Notes: a model not told the origin generated them from the sequence alone. 64,000 nucleotides of DNA from Paenibacillus curdlanolyticus YK9 (GCF_000179615.1 NZ_AEDD01000009.1:1-64000); one strand, 5' to 3'; positions 1-10,051 are shown, counted from the stretch's first letter. Numbers and translations are program-made.

Positions 1-1599
1 CGCCAGCGCAGCGGCGTCTGCGGCGAGCCGCTGCGCGAGCGCCGCGAGCTGCGCGAGCGCGGCTGCGCGCGAGCCGAGCGCGGCCAGCTCCGCTTCGGCC
101 GCGTGCAGCTGCGCTGTGCTTTCGCGGCCGGCGAAGGCCGCGATCTCGTCGATCAGCGGAAGTATCTGCTGCCGATAAACCGATTTTGCATCTGCTGCAA
201 TATCGCGACTATACGTCATCGTATATTCGTTGCTGAACGATGCGCCTGCATTTACCCGATCAATCAGCCATTGCGCAGATGGCGACCATGAAGCCTCTTT
301 CAAACGCTCCGAAATCGCTTCGTCCGACAACCCCGCTTGATCTGCCGATTTGCGCAGCAGCTCGATGGCATGCCACTCAATGGCCGATTTGACAACGGAC
401 TCAAACTCCGTGCGGAATTGCTCAGCGCGTCGTTCTTTTTCCGCCGCCGTTTTGGCGCCAGCAAACAATAAGCCTGCCTTGAAGCCCGGCTTGCGGCTCT
501 CCAGGAAAGCATGGGCTGTATCGCGCAGCGCAGCTGGCGTAATGATGGCGTTATCGAGCAGCGACTGCAGCTCGCCGCGAAGCGCTAAGCGTACCCGCTC
601 CGGCTCCTCGCGCAGCTCGCGAATCCGCTGCTCCAAAGCAGCAATCGTCGCGCGAAGCTCCTCCGCTCCAGCCTCCCCGCCAGCAGCCTCCAGCAGCTTC
701 GCCCGCTCCGGCTCAGCCAGCTCCTCCTGCTGCTTCGCATGCACCTTCGTCAAATGCCGAACAGATGCCGCAACGCTCCAATCCGCCAGGCCTTCGCGCA
801 GGACAGCCAGCTTGCGCAGCAGCCCAAGCAAAGCCTCGAACTCATTATGCGCATGATCCGGATCGCGCATCGTCACATACAAAATGCCAGCAGGCTCCAA
901 ATGCCAATTTGCAAAAGCTTGCTCCACGCTTGAGCGATACTCCGCAAATGGCAGCTCGCGCTCGCGGTGCTTATCGATCTGGTTGACGATCAAATAAAGC
1001 GGCTTGCCCCAATCCTTCAGCTCTTTGGCAAACGTAAAGTTGATTTCCGATTGCACATGGTTATAATCCATCACATAGAACACGACATCCGCGAGATGAA
1101 GCGCAGATTCCGTCGCCTGCTTGTGCGCATCGTCCGTCGAGTCAATTCCTGGCGTATCCAGCAAAATAATATCGTCGCCCAGCACCTCTGCCGGATACAC
1201 GATATCTACCGTCATATATTTAGCCCCATCGATACAATATCGATTCAGGTTCTCCAGCTCAGACGTCGGCAGCTCAATCGTCTCCAGACTGCCGTCCTCG
1301 CGCACTTGGTCAATCGTAACCGAGGCACGCTCGCCGCCTCGAATCGAGACGACATTCGCGCTCGTCGGAATCGGGCTCGACGGCAGCAGCTTTGCGCCGC
1401 ATAACCGATTGACTAGCGTCGACTTCCCGGCTGAGAAATGTCCGCAAAAAGCGACGGTCAGCTTCCCGTTCGCCCGTTTGGCGGCCAGCTCCTTCAATTT
1501 CGCTGCCGCTTCTTCATCTCCAGCCCGCTTAACGGCTTCTCTTACCGCTTCAATAGAACGAATCCATTCATTCGTGACTGTTTCCATCATACGACTCAT
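1..1599 (-). CDS. Dynamin-family GTPase, 3' part beyond the window
   Basis: The frame is open from an ATG at 1599 to the window edge (533 codons), so the C-terminus is missing. A P-loop GHFSAGKST lies at residues 53-61, a DTPG G3 motif near 149 and an NQID G4 motif near 206, which is the G-domain layout of bacterial dynamin-like proteins (B. subtilis DynA/YpbR group). These are large GTPases that bind and remodel membranes. Downstream the protein becomes Ala/Glu/Arg-rich and helical, and the last visible stretch is almost pure Ala/Leu/Arg coiled-coil-like sequence with high GC. The start is preceded by GGGAGA. Family assignment is firm; whether it is a tandem double-dynamin like DynA cannot be seen here. 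Confidence 0.85.
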   Translation of the reverse strand, partial: MSRMMETVTNEWIRSIEAVREAVKRAGDEEAAAKLKELAAKRANGKLTVAFCGHFSAGKSTLVNRLCGAKLLPSSPIPTSANVVSIRGGERASVTIDQVREDGSLETIELPTSELENLNRYCIDGAKYMTVDIVYPAEVLGDDIILLDTPGIDSTDDAHKQATESALHLADVVFYVMDYNHVQSEINFTFAKELKDWGKPLYLIVNQIDKHRERELPFAEYRSSVEQAFANWHLEPAGILYVTMRDPDHAHNEFEALLGLLRKLAVLREGLADWSVAASVRHLTKVHAKQQEELAEPERAKLLEAAGGEAGAEELRATIAALEQRIRELREEPERVRLALRGELQSLLDNAIITPAALRDTAHAFLESRKPGFKAGLLFAGAKTAAEKERRAEQFRTEFESVVKSAIEWHAIELLRKSADQAGLSDEAISERLKEASWSPSAQWLIDRVNAGASFSNEYTMTYSRDIAADAKSVYRQQILPLIDEIAAFAGRESTAQLHAAEAELAALGSRAAALAQLAALAQRLAADAAALA

Positions 1600-1683
1600 C
1601 CGTTTCTCCCACTTTCTTGTGTCGCACTCCCAGTGCCTTTCGCCTCAACGGCGTCTCTCTACTCCCAGCTTTTACTGCCTGAG

Positions 1684-2391
1684 CTACCCTTGCTTCGTAC
1701 GAGGCCTAGTCGCTTCCGACGCCTTCTTGCTTGTACGTACGTTAGCCGTCGGTTTCATTCTACGAGCGCCTTCCTTGCAAATATCCAGCAACGGGCAAAT
1801 CTCGCATTTCGGCTGCTGCGCTTTGCAATGATAGCGTCCGAAAAAGATCATCGTATGATGCGTCTGCGTCCATTCCTCGCGAGGAACAAGCTTCATTAGC
1901 TTTTTCTCCACCTCAAGCACGGAGTCATCCGGCTTTGCGATGCTAAGCCGCTTGGATACGCGCTCGACATGGGTATCTACTGCAATCGCAGGCACGCCAA
2001 ATGCGTTCGACATGACAACGTTCGCTGTTTTTCGCCCGACACCCGGCAGCTCCGTCAGCTGCTCATGCTCACGCGGAACATCGCCGCCAAACTTCTCAAT
2101 GACAAGGTGGCACAGCTTCTGAATATTAGACGCTTTGCTTCGAAACAAGCCGATCCGCCGAATATCCTGCTCAAGCTCATCCAGCGGCACGGCGATATAA
2201 TCTTCCGGCTTTTTATATTTCTGAAATAACGATTCCGTCACTCGATTCACCGTTTCATCTGTACATTGCGCAGACAATAAGACCGCGATTGTCAGCTCGA
2301 ATGGATTGCTGTGCCGCAGCTCGCAATGCGCATCCGGGAACATCTCCGTCATGTCGTCTAAAATGCGGCGCATTCGTTCCTTCGCTTTCAT
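1684..2391 (-). CDS. nth: Endonuclease III (DNA glycosylase/AP lyase)
   Basis: Base-excision repair enzyme that removes oxidised pyrimidines and nicks AP sites. The 235-residue protein has the helix-hairpin-helix LPGVGRKTA with catalytic Lys121, catalytic Asp139 in VDTHV, and the four cysteines of the [4Fe-4S] loop (189, 196, 199, 205; spacing C-x6-C-x2-C-x5-C). The frame is open further upstream, but the ATG at 2391 is preceded by GGGGAGAGAG and matches the family N-terminus. A basic tail of about 25 residues follows the cluster. In B. subtilis nth lies directly after dnaD; here dnaD is 19 kb away. Confidence 0.96.
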   Translation of the reverse strand: MKAKERMRRILDDMTEMFPDAHCELRHSNPFELTIAVLLSAQCTDETVNRVTESLFQKYKKPEDYIAVPLDELEQDIRRIGLFRSKASNIQKLCHLVIEKFGGDVPREHEQLTELPGVGRKTANVVMSNAFGVPAIAVDTHVERVSKRLSIAKPDDSVLEVEKKLMKLVPREEWTQTHHTMIFFGRYHCKAQQPKCEICPLLDICKEGARRMKPTANVRTSKKASEATRPRTKQG

Positions 2392-2485
2392 CCTGCTCTC
2401 TCCCCGATTTTCTCTATTGATCAAAAGTGTAGCGAAAAATGTCAGCCTGCGCAACCAATTTGCCACGAATTGCCTGCCCTGAACG

Positions 2486-2534
2486 AAAAAAGCTCTCGCT
2501 AACCGCCAGCGATTAGCTAACGGTCAGCAAGAGC
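2486..2534 (-). terminator. Intrinsic terminator after the SLH-protein gene
   Basis: Two 19-nt arms (2492-2510 and 2516-2534) pair with a 5-nt loop, using several G-U pairs, followed on the minus strand by six T. It lies 17 bp after the stop of the SLH gene and ends the amidase-GerMN-SLH transcript before nth. Confidence 0.9.
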
Positions 2535-2550
2535 CTTATTTCATTATCAT

Positions 2551-5265
2551 TTAACGCTTCTCAATTTCGACGAGCTTGCCATCGTAGGTATAGAAAATGA
2601 GTGCATCTCCATCCGTCAGCGATTGAGGAGCAATGGTCTTGCCGTTAGACGTTAATGCAACACCTGCAAGCGAGAACTTGTAATTTTCGTCCGAGACGCT
2701 AGCACGCTTCGTCTGCAGCGTATTCGTCGACGAATCGTATTTCCAAAACTTTTTGTTCTCGGTCGCAAACACCGTAATAAGGACATTGCCCTTCGTATCC
2801 TTGCGCACCTCGGCACGGTCACCAACGACTAAGGAAGTATAGCTGGTCGATACGGCTCCTCCTCGTACGATCGAATACCCGGTCCCAAGCGGCAGTGCTG
2901 TGGTGCGGCCGCTGTAATCCTCAATGATGACTTGGTTTGCATCGATGCCGCGAACCGCCCCTGCTGTAACTGGCACTCGCTGAAGTGAAACAGGCGATTT
3001 ACCGCTAAAGGTGACGTTTACGACGTTGCCCACTGCGAGATTGCCGCCAGAAATTTTGTTGCCTGTTTCGTCGAGCAGCTCGAGGCTGTACAGACTATAC
3101 TCCGCCAATGTGCCGTCCTGTGCTCGAAGCGTTACGCGATAAGTGCTCGTATTCACAGCAGCTACCTTAAGCTGTTGCGTACGTTGCACGTATATGCCTA
3201 CCACTTTGTCCTGGTCTTGATTCATCGTCGCCGTGACTGTATCGCCAACCAGCACATCGGACAATACAGCCGATGACTTGCCATACACTTCAACAACAGG
3301 CGACAGCATCGTTAAGGTCAACAAATTGCCTGATCCGACCGAAAGGGTCAGCTTCGAGGTTGTCGGATTCACCGACACGACCGTACCCGAATAACGGTAA
3401 GTCAGCTGAAGCTTCACAATCGTATCGCCCGTGTAGCTAACTGTAACTTTGCGGCCTTGCGTGAATAATCCTGCTGCAACCGCTCCATCAAGCGTAAACG
3501 GAACGCCATTGAAATCGATCGTGCTCGATGCGTTAAACATGAGCGTTTTGAGCGTACCTGTGCTATCGACAACAGAGAGCGCTTTGTACTTCGCATCGTA
3601 GTTGCGGATTTCAACGCCTGCAGCCAATTCGACCTTCCGATTCGTAACGGTCACGCTGGTCACTTGATCCGCATCGTTAATTTTCAATTCAACCAAATCG
3701 CCCGACTTCAAGTCCGTTAATAAAGCCGTCGGAAGTCCTTGAATGTTAACGATAGTCAAATCCGTTATCGGTTTCGTTACATATTTATTATCTTTCATGT
3801 ACGTGATGGTCTTCGCATCCGAGCTGTAGTATACGCCGGATTCCGTGCGTGACGCCGAAGCGCTCACCTCGACACGAGTGATCACGCCGTTTTTCACCAC
3901 GTATGTGATCGAATCGCCTTGCTTCAGCTCGTTCAAGGATTTCAGCAGCGTGTTGCCTGTCACGAGTACAGCGTCAGCCGCTACGTTCCAAGTTTCACTC
4001 TTGCCCGCATCATTCGTAATCGTCAATGCCGATGCGCCTACTGATTGAACCGTACCTTTGCCTGATTTATTCACGGGCGCATTGACGATTTGGACCGAGA
4101 TGGCAAGCGGCGTCTTCCGGAACGTATCGCGCGTCACCTTGACCGAAGCGTCCGTCGTCAATGCCGATAGCTCAAGCTTATTTCCGCTTTCATCCAACAC
4201 TTGGAGCGTATCGTCATACTTAATTTCAACGGGCTCATCGCCAATCCACACATACATTTTCTGGCTTGCAGGCACCAAGCGGACGAATGAGCCGCTCACC
4301 GTTTCGACTTGCGGCTGCGTATCCGTCAGCTCGACGTACAGCGCTTTGCCCGCTTTGGAAATGACATAGGCATGCGCATATTGGACCATGCCCGATTCAG
4401 TCGACAGCTGCTCGGAATCCGAGCGTGCATACAACGTGTCCGAGCTCGCCGTAAAGGTCGTTAGCCCCGCATCGGTATACAATCCGACCGTTCCGTTGCC
4501 GAGCGACGTAAGGATGCCCGCCGACTGTCCCTCGTATGCAATGGAATACTTGCTCTCTGCACGGCTGAGCAGCGTTGCCATCATCGCGCGATTCACTACG
4601 CCCTTCGGATCAAACTTATTTCCAGCTACCCCATTTACGAGCTGCAAGGATACTGCTGCGTTAATGTAGCCGGTGTATCCGCTGCCGATCGAGGCGGAAT
4701 CAGCGAACGAAACAGGAGAATTGGCCAGCGCCTTGGCATCCGCGCTTTTGCCGATTGCATTCACGATGAGCTTCGTTACCCATTCTCTTGTTGCCTTGCT
4801 GCTGCCCCATGGCGAATCTTTTTCGCTATCGGCTAATTTAAATTGCTCATTCTGCTCAATGAGCCCTTTCTCAATCGCAAGCACGACATAAGGAACATAA
4901 TAATTATCAACTTTAAATGAGTTCGGAAAAACGACCGCTTCATTTCGATCGATCTGGCTCTCCAGTCCAGCAAAACGAATGGCCATTACGATCGCTTCTT
5001 CCCGCGTTACGTTGTCAGACGGCCGAAATTGACCGTTATTGCCAAGTATAATACCTTGAAAAGCAAGTTTGGCAATATGCTTCTCCGCCCAGTGTCCTGA
5101 CTTCACGTCAGCGAATGGCGTTTTCTGCTGTACAGTACTCGTCGCAGCTGCTACTACACTCGTCGGGTTTGGTATGATGTCTTGAGCTGACACGGTGCCG
5201 CCTGCCGTTAGTGACAATGCAAGCAGCCAAGCCGAAGCTTTAAAAGATTTTGAATGATAAATCAT
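2551..5265 (-). CDS. Secreted S-layer-homology domain protein
   Basis: A 904-residue exported protein. A signal peptide (basic start, hydrophobic core, cut near VSAQ) is followed by three SLH repeats in about residues 45-240 (for example FADVKSGHWAEKHIAKLAFQ), which bind pyruvylated secondary cell-wall polymers and hold the protein on the cell surface. The rest, about 650 residues, is rich in Val, Thr, Ser and Asp with beta-strand-like segments and no enzyme motif that I recognise. I chose the ATG at 5265 because AGGGGAGG lies 10 nt upstream; the longer frame would run into the GerMN gene. It is the last gene of a three-gene envelope operon. The biological role is unknown. Confidence 0.88.
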   Translation of the reverse strand: MIYHSKSFKASAWLLALSLTAGGTVSAQDIIPNPTSVVAAATSTVQQKTPFADVKSGHWAEKHIAKLAFQGIILGNNGQFRPSDNVTREEAIVMAIRFAGLESQIDRNEAVVFPNSFKVDNYYVPYVVLAIEKGLIEQNEQFKLADSEKDSPWGSSKATREWVTKLIVNAIGKSADAKALANSPVSFADSASIGSGYTGYINAAVSLQLVNGVAGNKFDPKGVVNRAMMATLLSRAESKYSIAYEGQSAGILTSLGNGTVGLYTDAGLTTFTASSDTLYARSDSEQLSTESGMVQYAHAYVISKAGKALYVELTDTQPQVETVSGSFVRLVPASQKMYVWIGDEPVEIKYDDTLQVLDESGNKLELSALTTDASVKVTRDTFRKTPLAISVQIVNAPVNKSGKGTVQSVGASALTITNDAGKSETWNVAADAVLVTGNTLLKSLNELKQGDSITYVVKNGVITRVEVSASASRTESGVYYSSDAKTITYMKDNKYVTKPITDLTIVNIQGLPTALLTDLKSGDLVELKINDADQVTSVTVTNRKVELAAGVEIRNYDAKYKALSVVDSTGTLKTLMFNASSTIDFNGVPFTLDGAVAAGLFTQGRKVTVSYTGDTIVKLQLTYRYSGTVVSVNPTTSKLTLSVGSGNLLTLTMLSPVVEVYGKSSAVLSDVLVGDTVTATMNQDQDKVVGIYVQRTQQLKVAAVNTSTYRVTLRAQDGTLAEYSLYSLELLDETGNKISGGNLAVGNVVNVTFSGKSPVSLQRVPVTAGAVRGIDANQVIIEDYSGRTTALPLGTGYSIVRGGAVSTSYTSLVVGDRAEVRKDTKGNVLITVFATENKKFWKYDSSTNTLQTKRASVSDENYKFSLAGVALTSNGKTIAPQSLTDGDALIFYTYDGKLVEIEKR

Positions 5266-5317
5266 GAACGAGCAGCCTCCCCTGATCCTTGCAGCATGGT
5301 ATTCTAAAGAAATTCTC

Positions 5318-5869
5318 TTACTTGACGATCGGATGAGGCAATTCTTCATGTCCCATTAGGCTGTCGACTGTCTCTCCATCAACAAGAATTTCGATAGAAC
5401 CCACCTCATTGAATTGGAATAGCGTCTTCTTCAGCGCCTCCAATGCCATTACTTCCCCCGGCGCGCCTAGTCGCGATCCTTCTGGAAAATGAATGTCAAT
5501 TGTGACTTTGCTATCCTTAAGCTCCGCAGATAAGAACTCTGCTTTATTCCACAACGAAACGGCATTTCCTTCCGCATCGGATTGCAAAGCTTGCAAGGCA
5601 GCCGTTATTTTCTCGGAATCCGTATTGTAGGTAATGTCGCGGCTCTGCTCAACAAGCACGGTCAAATCATTGTCCGAGTAATACACTTGGATCGTTTGCT
5701 TCTTTGCATCATTCGAATCGTTCGAGGCTTGCGTCTGCTCTTGCTTCTGCTGCCCGCCGTCCGATGGCGCCGCGCCTGATGACTTCCCGTTAGCTCCGCA
5801 CCCTGCTGTCAAAGCCAGAACGAGTACGCCTGTAATAAGCAAGCCTGCTTTCCTGTGCATTTGGGCCAT
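5318..5869 (-). CDS. GerMN-domain lipoprotein
   Basis: A 183-residue protein with a lipoprotein signal (LALTAGC, lipid-modified Cys24) followed by a low-complexity Ser/Gln/Asp linker to about residue 60 and a GerMN-type domain (about 65-175, with VYYSDNDL near the start and the LxALQ..F and KTLFQFNEV segments). GerMN domains occur in B. subtilis GerM, needed for sporulation and germination, and in similar envelope lipoproteins. It lies 18 bp after the amidase gene and 52 bp before the SLH gene, so the three are likely co-transcribed and act together at the cell wall. GAGGTGAG precedes the ATG. Domain call good; exact role inferred. Confidence 0.85.
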   Translation of the reverse strand: MAQMHRKAGLLITGVLVLALTAGCGANGKSSGAAPSDGGQQKQEQTQASNDSNDAKKQTIQVYYSDNDLTVLVEQSRDITYNTDSEKITAALQALQSDAEGNAVSLWNKAEFLSAELKDSKVTIDIHFPEGSRLGAPGEVMALEALKKTLFQFNEVGSIEILVDGETVDSLMGHEELPHPIVK

Positions 5870-5887
5870 TTCCGCTCACCTCATTTA

Positions 5888-7321
5888 TTAAAGCTTCAGT
5901 TGCTCTTTGATGCCCGATACGATCGCTTGCGCGATTCGGTTCTGAGTAGCATCGTCGAATAACACTTTGGTATCAGACGCATTAGACAAGTAGCCGGATT
6001 CAAGCAAAATCGCCGGCATTGTCGTTTCGCGAATCACTTTAAAGTTGCCGCTGCGAACGCCATTGTCCTTCAAGCCGGTCGCTTTGGAGAGATATTTGTG
6101 CATGATCTGGGCAAACGGCTTAGATTCAGCTCGATAGTAGTAGGTTTCCGTGCCAGTGGACGTCGCCGTGTAGCTGTTGGCATGAATCGAAACAAACGCA
6201 TCCGCTTTCAAATCGTTGGCAATTTTAACCCTGTCGCCTAATTCAATGAACGTATCGTTGGCGCGCGTGTACGTTGCTTGAATCTTCGATTCCTTGTCCA
6301 GCAGCGCTTTTACTTTCAAGGTAACGCTTAAGTTAAATGTTTTTTCCAATAAGCCAGATGCGCTGCTTGCGCCCGGATCCTTGCCGCCATGTCCTGCATC
6401 TATAACGACTTTATACACTTTATTAGCCGGCGGCGTTGTGCTTCCTCCACCTGCAGGAGGGGTAACCACCGGAGGCGTCGACGGTCCTGTAAGATTCAAT
6501 ACATCAATTCGAATGCGTCCAGTCTCTTCCTTAACCGTATAATTCGTAGGACTTTTAAGGTCTAAAACGATACGCAGCGTAGTCGACTTGTCCGGCCCCA
6601 CAGCATAGCGAACCTGCGTGAGCGATTCATGGGAATCGACTACGACCTTACCCGGCGTTAAGTCGGTAGCGAATGCCGCATTCGGCAGATCAACGACGAT
6701 ACGATCAGGGCTAGTAAGCGTGAACGCTTTGTTCGGCTTAATCACGCCATCGTAATCGATCGTGACGCTCGACATGCCATCGAACTGCACAGCTTTCACA
6801 ATGCCCTGCACATCAGCGGGCAAGTTTGTCTCCGAACCATCCGAACCGTTGGAGCCGGGGTCCGTTCCCGTTGAAGGCTCTTCCGGACTCGTCACTGCTT
6901 TATACAAGTGAACCGCCATCGTCGGCTGGTCAAAATACACTTGCAAACCTAAGCTCTCCGCTACAAACCGAATCGGCACTAGCGTAACATTGTTGAAAAT
7001 CTTGGCCGATGTCTCCAAACTCACTTCATTTCCATTGACAGTAGCGATTTGATTGTCGACGGTCAGCGCGATTGCAGTCGAAACATCATTAATATCGACC
7101 CGCTTATCCGCTTGACTCCAAGTGACGTTGTAACCAAGACCCTCCGCTACTACCCTTACCGGCACTAACGTAGAAGAGTTATAGATGCGCGGCTCTTCTT
7201 TCGTTATTAACTGTTTGCCGTTGAGGTACAGCTTTGGCGCGACGGAAGCTGCTTGTCCCACAACAGGAAATAAAGACATGACGACCGACAGCAACATGAT
7301 GACGACAACTAGCTTTCTCAT
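5888..7321 (-). CDS. N-acetylmuramoyl-L-alanine amidase with stalk and AMIN domains
   Basis: Cell-wall hydrolase that cleaves the bond between N-acetylmuramate and L-alanine in peptidoglycan. The 477-residue protein has a signal peptide (1-25), a copper-amine-oxidase-N-like stalk domain (about 28-141) with two LVPxR segments, an acidic linker, an AMIN domain (about 170-276), a Pro/Gly linker, and an Amidase_3 catalytic domain (303-477). The zinc ligands and catalytic residues are visible: His311 in DAGHGG, Glu326, His380 in SIHANS and Glu441 in LLESGY. Resembles sporulation or envelope amidases of the CwlC/AmiC type. It heads the envelope operon; a possible ECF-type promoter lies about 90 bp upstream. 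Confidence 0.93.
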   Translation of the reverse strand: MRKLVVVIMLLSVVMSLFPVVGQAASVAPKLYLNGKQLITKEEPRIYNSSTLVPVRVVAEGLGYNVTWSQADKRVDINDVSTAIALTVDNQIATVNGNEVSLETSAKIFNNVTLVPIRFVAESLGLQVYFDQPTMAVHLYKAVTSPEEPSTGTDPGSNGSDGSETNLPADVQGIVKAVQFDGMSSVTIDYDGVIKPNKAFTLTSPDRIVVDLPNAAFATDLTPGKVVVDSHESLTQVRYAVGPDKSTTLRIVLDLKSPTNYTVKEETGRIRIDVLNLTGPSTPPVVTPPAGGGSTTPPANKVYKVVIDAGHGGKDPGASSASGLLEKTFNLSVTLKVKALLDKESKIQATYTRANDTFIELGDRVKIANDLKADAFVSIHANSYTATSTGTETYYYRAESKPFAQIMHKYLSKATGLKDNGVRSGNFKVIRETTMPAILLESGYLSNASDTKVLFDDATQNRIAQAIVSGIKEQLKL

Positions 7322-7404
7322 CTTTCACCTCGAACTAGAATTTTGATTGCCCGTCACGAGCCGCGCCGCTTGGACGCAATTCGACTTTTACAGACGACAT
7401 ATAA

Positions 7405-7430
7405 GACGCGATTCGACGGAAAAAGTTGCG
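7405..7430 (-). promoter_or_regulatory. Possible ECF sigma promoter of the amidase operon
   Basis: On the minus strand CGCAACTTTTT (-35 type, AAC core at 7427-7425) is followed after 16 nt by CGTC (7408-7405), the AAC-N16-CGTC pattern of ECF sigma promoters in Bacillales. Transcription would start about 75 nt before the amidase ATG. The same CGCAACTTTTT string lies in front of the ECF sigma gene at 52.6 kb. Pattern seen; function inferred. Confidence 0.45.
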
Positions 7431-7827
7431 TTTTCAGGAGAATTGTTCACGAGAATCCAATCAAATTTTGCCGTTAACCTCAGGCGCTCATTCGATTTAA
7501 TTCGCTGCTGCAATGATGATGCTCCATGAGCCTGGTACAGATCCGAGTCGTGTACGTTACGGTACCGGTACAAGAGTCTAAGAGCCTTCGGATTATTTAT
7601 CGGCTGCGCGCTGGGCAATTGTTTGGCCTAGCAGGTGGCTGACTGGCGTGCTGCCGCGAGCCTGCGCCTGATCCACCGAACAAAATCGTTCAAATGATAA
7701 CAGCCATAGCAGGCTGACGAAACCTTAGCTCAACTGAGGGTCGTGCATCTTAACGAAAAAGCGGCCAAGCATTAGCCGTCCTAATCGACCAGAAGCTTCA
7801 AAGCAAATAACGCCTCGTCTATGTACG
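7431..7827. other. Intergenic stretch without recognisable gene
   Basis: About 400 bases between the amidase promoter region and the leuD terminator. Only short open frames with no ribosome binding site or family likeness are present. No repeat, riboswitch or pseudogene remnant was recognised. Confidence 0.5.
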
Positions 7828-7874
7828 CCAAAACAAAAGCCTCGAACGCTGCCGAAAGGCAAACGTTCGAGGCT
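7828..7874 (-). terminator. Terminator after leuD
   Basis: GCCTCGAACG (7840-7849) pairs with CGTTCGAGGC (7865-7874); an inner TGCC/GGCA stem extends the hairpin. On the minus strand it is followed by TTTTGTTTTGG. It lies 22 bp after the leuD stop. Confidence 0.85.
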
Positions 7875-7896
7875 TCTTACAAGCTATAGTTTTCGA

Positions 7897-8496
7897 TTAA
7901 ACGGCTTGTGCAGCGCGTTTTGCTTCGAAAGCGGAAATTTTATCTTCATGCTGCAGCGTCAGACCGATATCATCCAAGCCGTTGAGCAGGAAGTGGCGGC
8001 GGTGCTCGTCGAGTTCAAACTCGATGCGCAGGCCATGCTCGTCCGACAGCACTTTGTTTTCAAGATCGATATTTAGCTTGTAGCCTTCATGCTTCGCCGT
8101 GCGTTGGAACAGGTCTTCGACTTGCTCTTCGCTCAAGCGGATTGGCAGAATGCCGTTTTTGAAGCAGTTATTGTAGAAAATGTCGGCGTACGAAGGTGCG
8201 ATAATGCACTTGTAGCCGTAGTCGAGAATTGCCCAAGGCGCATGCTCACGGGAAGAGCCGCAGCCGAAGTTCGCACGGGAGATCAAAACCGACGCGCCTT
8301 CATAACGCGCTTTGTTCGGCTCAAACTCCGGGTTTACTTCGCCATTCTCGAAGAAACGCCATTCGTAGAACAAGAATTGGCCAAAGCCGCTCCGTTCGAT
8401 GCGTTTCAGAAATTGCTTAGGAATAATCGCGTCCGTATCAACGTTAACGCGGTCAACTGGTGCTACGATACCTGTATGATTAACAAATGCTTCCAT
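7897..8496 (-). CDS. leuD: 3-isopropylmalate dehydratase small subunit
   Basis: With LeuC it isomerises 2-isopropylmalate to 3-isopropylmalate in leucine synthesis. The 199-residue length and swivel-domain motifs are typical: [14 protein letters not shown] near the N-terminus and [14 protein letters not shown] near residue 80, which contacts substrate. It follows leuC by 31 bp in the same direction and ends at a terminator. leuA and leuB are not next to it, unlike the ilv-leu operon of B. subtilis, so leuCD form a separate unit here. Confidence 0.97.
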   Translation of the reverse strand: MEAFVNHTGIVAPVDRVNVDTDAIIPKQFLKRIERSGFGQFLFYEWRFFENGEVNPEFEPNKARYEGASVLISRANFGCGSSREHAPWAILDYGYKCIIAPSYADIFYNNCFKNGILPIRLSEEQVEDLFQRTAKHEGYKLNIDLENKVLSDEHGLRIEFELDEHRRHFLLNGLDDIGLTLQHEDKISAFEAKRAAQAV

Positions 8497-8527
8497 CGTT
8501 CGCAGTTCTCCTCTCGGTCGGTGGCGA

Positions 8528-9952
8528 TTAGTTCGCTACTTCTGTTTTGATCTTCCAGTCACGTACGTCCGTGAAGCGGCCCATTACTGCAGCTGCTACT
8601 GCCATTGCTGGCGATACAAGGTGCGTACGTCCGCCGCGGCCTTGACGACCTTCGAAGTTGCGGTTCGAAGTCGAAGCGCAGCGTTGGCCTGGTTGAAGAA
8701 CGTCTGGGTTCATCGCCAAGCACATCGAGCAGCCTGCTTCACGCCATTCGAAGCCTGCATCGATAAAGATTTTATCCAAGCCTTCTTTTTCAGCTTGCAG
8801 CTTAACGCGGCCAGAGCCTGGAACGACGATTGCCGTTACGCGATCGCTAACTTTGTACCCTTTTGCCACTTCTGCAGCTGCGCGAAGGTCTTCGATCCGG
8901 CCATTCGTACATGAACCGATGAAGACATAGTCGATCTCGATTTCGCTGATTGGCGTACCTGGTTTCAGGTCCATATATTCAAGGGCTTTTTCAGCCGCTT
9001 TACGTTCATTTTCTGTTGCGAAGTCAGCCGGGTTAGGAACCGTAGCCGTGATGTCCGTACCCATGCCTGGGCTAGTGCCCCACGTTACTTGCGGGATCAA
9101 CGAGTCAACGTCGAAGTCAACAACCGTATCGAATTCAGCGCCTTCGTCCGTGCGAAGCTCTGCCCATACTTTAACCGCTTCGTCGTATGCTGCGCCTTGT
9201 GGTGCGTATTCGCGGCCGCGCAAATATTCGAACGTCGTTTCGTCCGGTGCGATAAGACCAGCGCGAGCGCCAGCTTCGATCGACATGTTGCAGACCGTCA
9301 TACGCTCTTCCATCGTCAGCGTGCGAATTGCTTCGCCCGTGTACTCCAGAACGTAGCCAGTAGCAAAGTCCGTACCGTATTTTGCGATAACGCCGAGGAT
9401 CAAGTCCTTAGCCGTTACGCCCGGTTTACGGGAGCCGTTGAAACGAACTTCCATCGTTTTTGCTTTGGATTGCTGGAGGCATTGCGTTGCCATTACGTGC
9501 TCAACTTCACTTGTGCCGATACCGAACGCGAGCGCGCCGAATGCACCGTGAGTCGATGTGTGGCTATCGCCGCAAACGATCGTTTTGCCTGGGTGAGTCA
9601 AGCCGATCTCAGGTCCCATTACGTGAACGACGCCTTGGTCGATGTTGTCGAGGTCAAACAGCTTTACGCCAAAATCTTTGCAGTTTTGCGTAAGCGTGTC
9701 GATTTGCTGCTTCGAGATTGGATCCGTAATATTAAAACGATCCTTCGTCGGTACGTTATGGTCCATCGTTGCGAACGTCAGCTCTGGACGGCGGACTTTA
9801 CGGCCCGACATGCGGAGTCCTTCGAAAGCTTGCGGAGACGTTACTTCGTGTACCAGATGAAGGTCGATATAAATAACGCTAGGTTTGCCTTCTTCTGCAT
9901 GAATGACGTGATTGTCCCAATTTTTTTCAAACATCGTTCTTTTTTTCGTCAT
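8528..9952 (-). CDS. leuC: 3-isopropylmalate dehydratase large subunit
   Basis: Aconitase-family large subunit (474 residues) holding the [4Fe-4S] cluster of isopropylmalate isomerase. The cluster ligands are Cys348 (GSCTNGR) and Cys408/Cys411 (GCSMC). Other family signatures are DHNVPT and [21 protein letters not shown] lies before the ATG. The gene is divergent from a LysR regulator over an AT-rich 200-bp gap that holds a likely operator, suggesting leuCD are controlled by that regulator. Confidence 0.98.
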   Translation of the reverse strand: MTKKRTMFEKNWDNHVIHAEEGKPSVIYIDLHLVHEVTSPQAFEGLRMSGRKVRRPELTFATMDHNVPTKDRFNITDPISKQQIDTLTQNCKDFGVKLFDLDNIDQGVVHVMGPEIGLTHPGKTIVCGDSHTSTHGAFGALAFGIGTSEVEHVMATQCLQQSKAKTMEVRFNGSRKPGVTAKDLILGVIAKYGTDFATGYVLEYTGEAIRTLTMEERMTVCNMSIEAGARAGLIAPDETTFEYLRGREYAPQGAAYDEAVKVWAELRTDEGAEFDTVVDFDVDSLIPQVTWGTSPGMGTDITATVPNPADFATENERKAAEKALEYMDLKPGTPISEIEIDYVFIGSCTNGRIEDLRAAAEVAKGYKVSDRVTAIVVPGSGRVKLQAEKEGLDKIFIDAGFEWREAGCSMCLAMNPDVLQPGQRCASTSNRNFEGRQGRGGRTHLVSPAMAVAAAVMGRFTDVRDWKIKTEVAN

Positions 9953-10051
9953 CGCGTATCACCCCGTGAGTTCTATTCTCTATTCGTAAAAGTGCTTTGA
10001 AATTAATATAACAATAACATTTTCATATTCATTGATCCAAGATATAATATC

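Noticed and set aside
1121-1831. Plus-strand open frame of 236 codons opposite the dynamin and nth genes
   Set aside because: Runs across two certain genes on the other strand; no start signal.
5266-5349. Longer start of the SLH protein
   Set aside because: Would overlap the GerMN gene and hide the signal peptide; AGGGGAGG before 5265 decides the start.
9089-10000. Long plus-strand open frame (303 codons) opposite leuC
   Set aside because: Antisense shadow of a certain gene, with no ribosome binding site and no family likeness.
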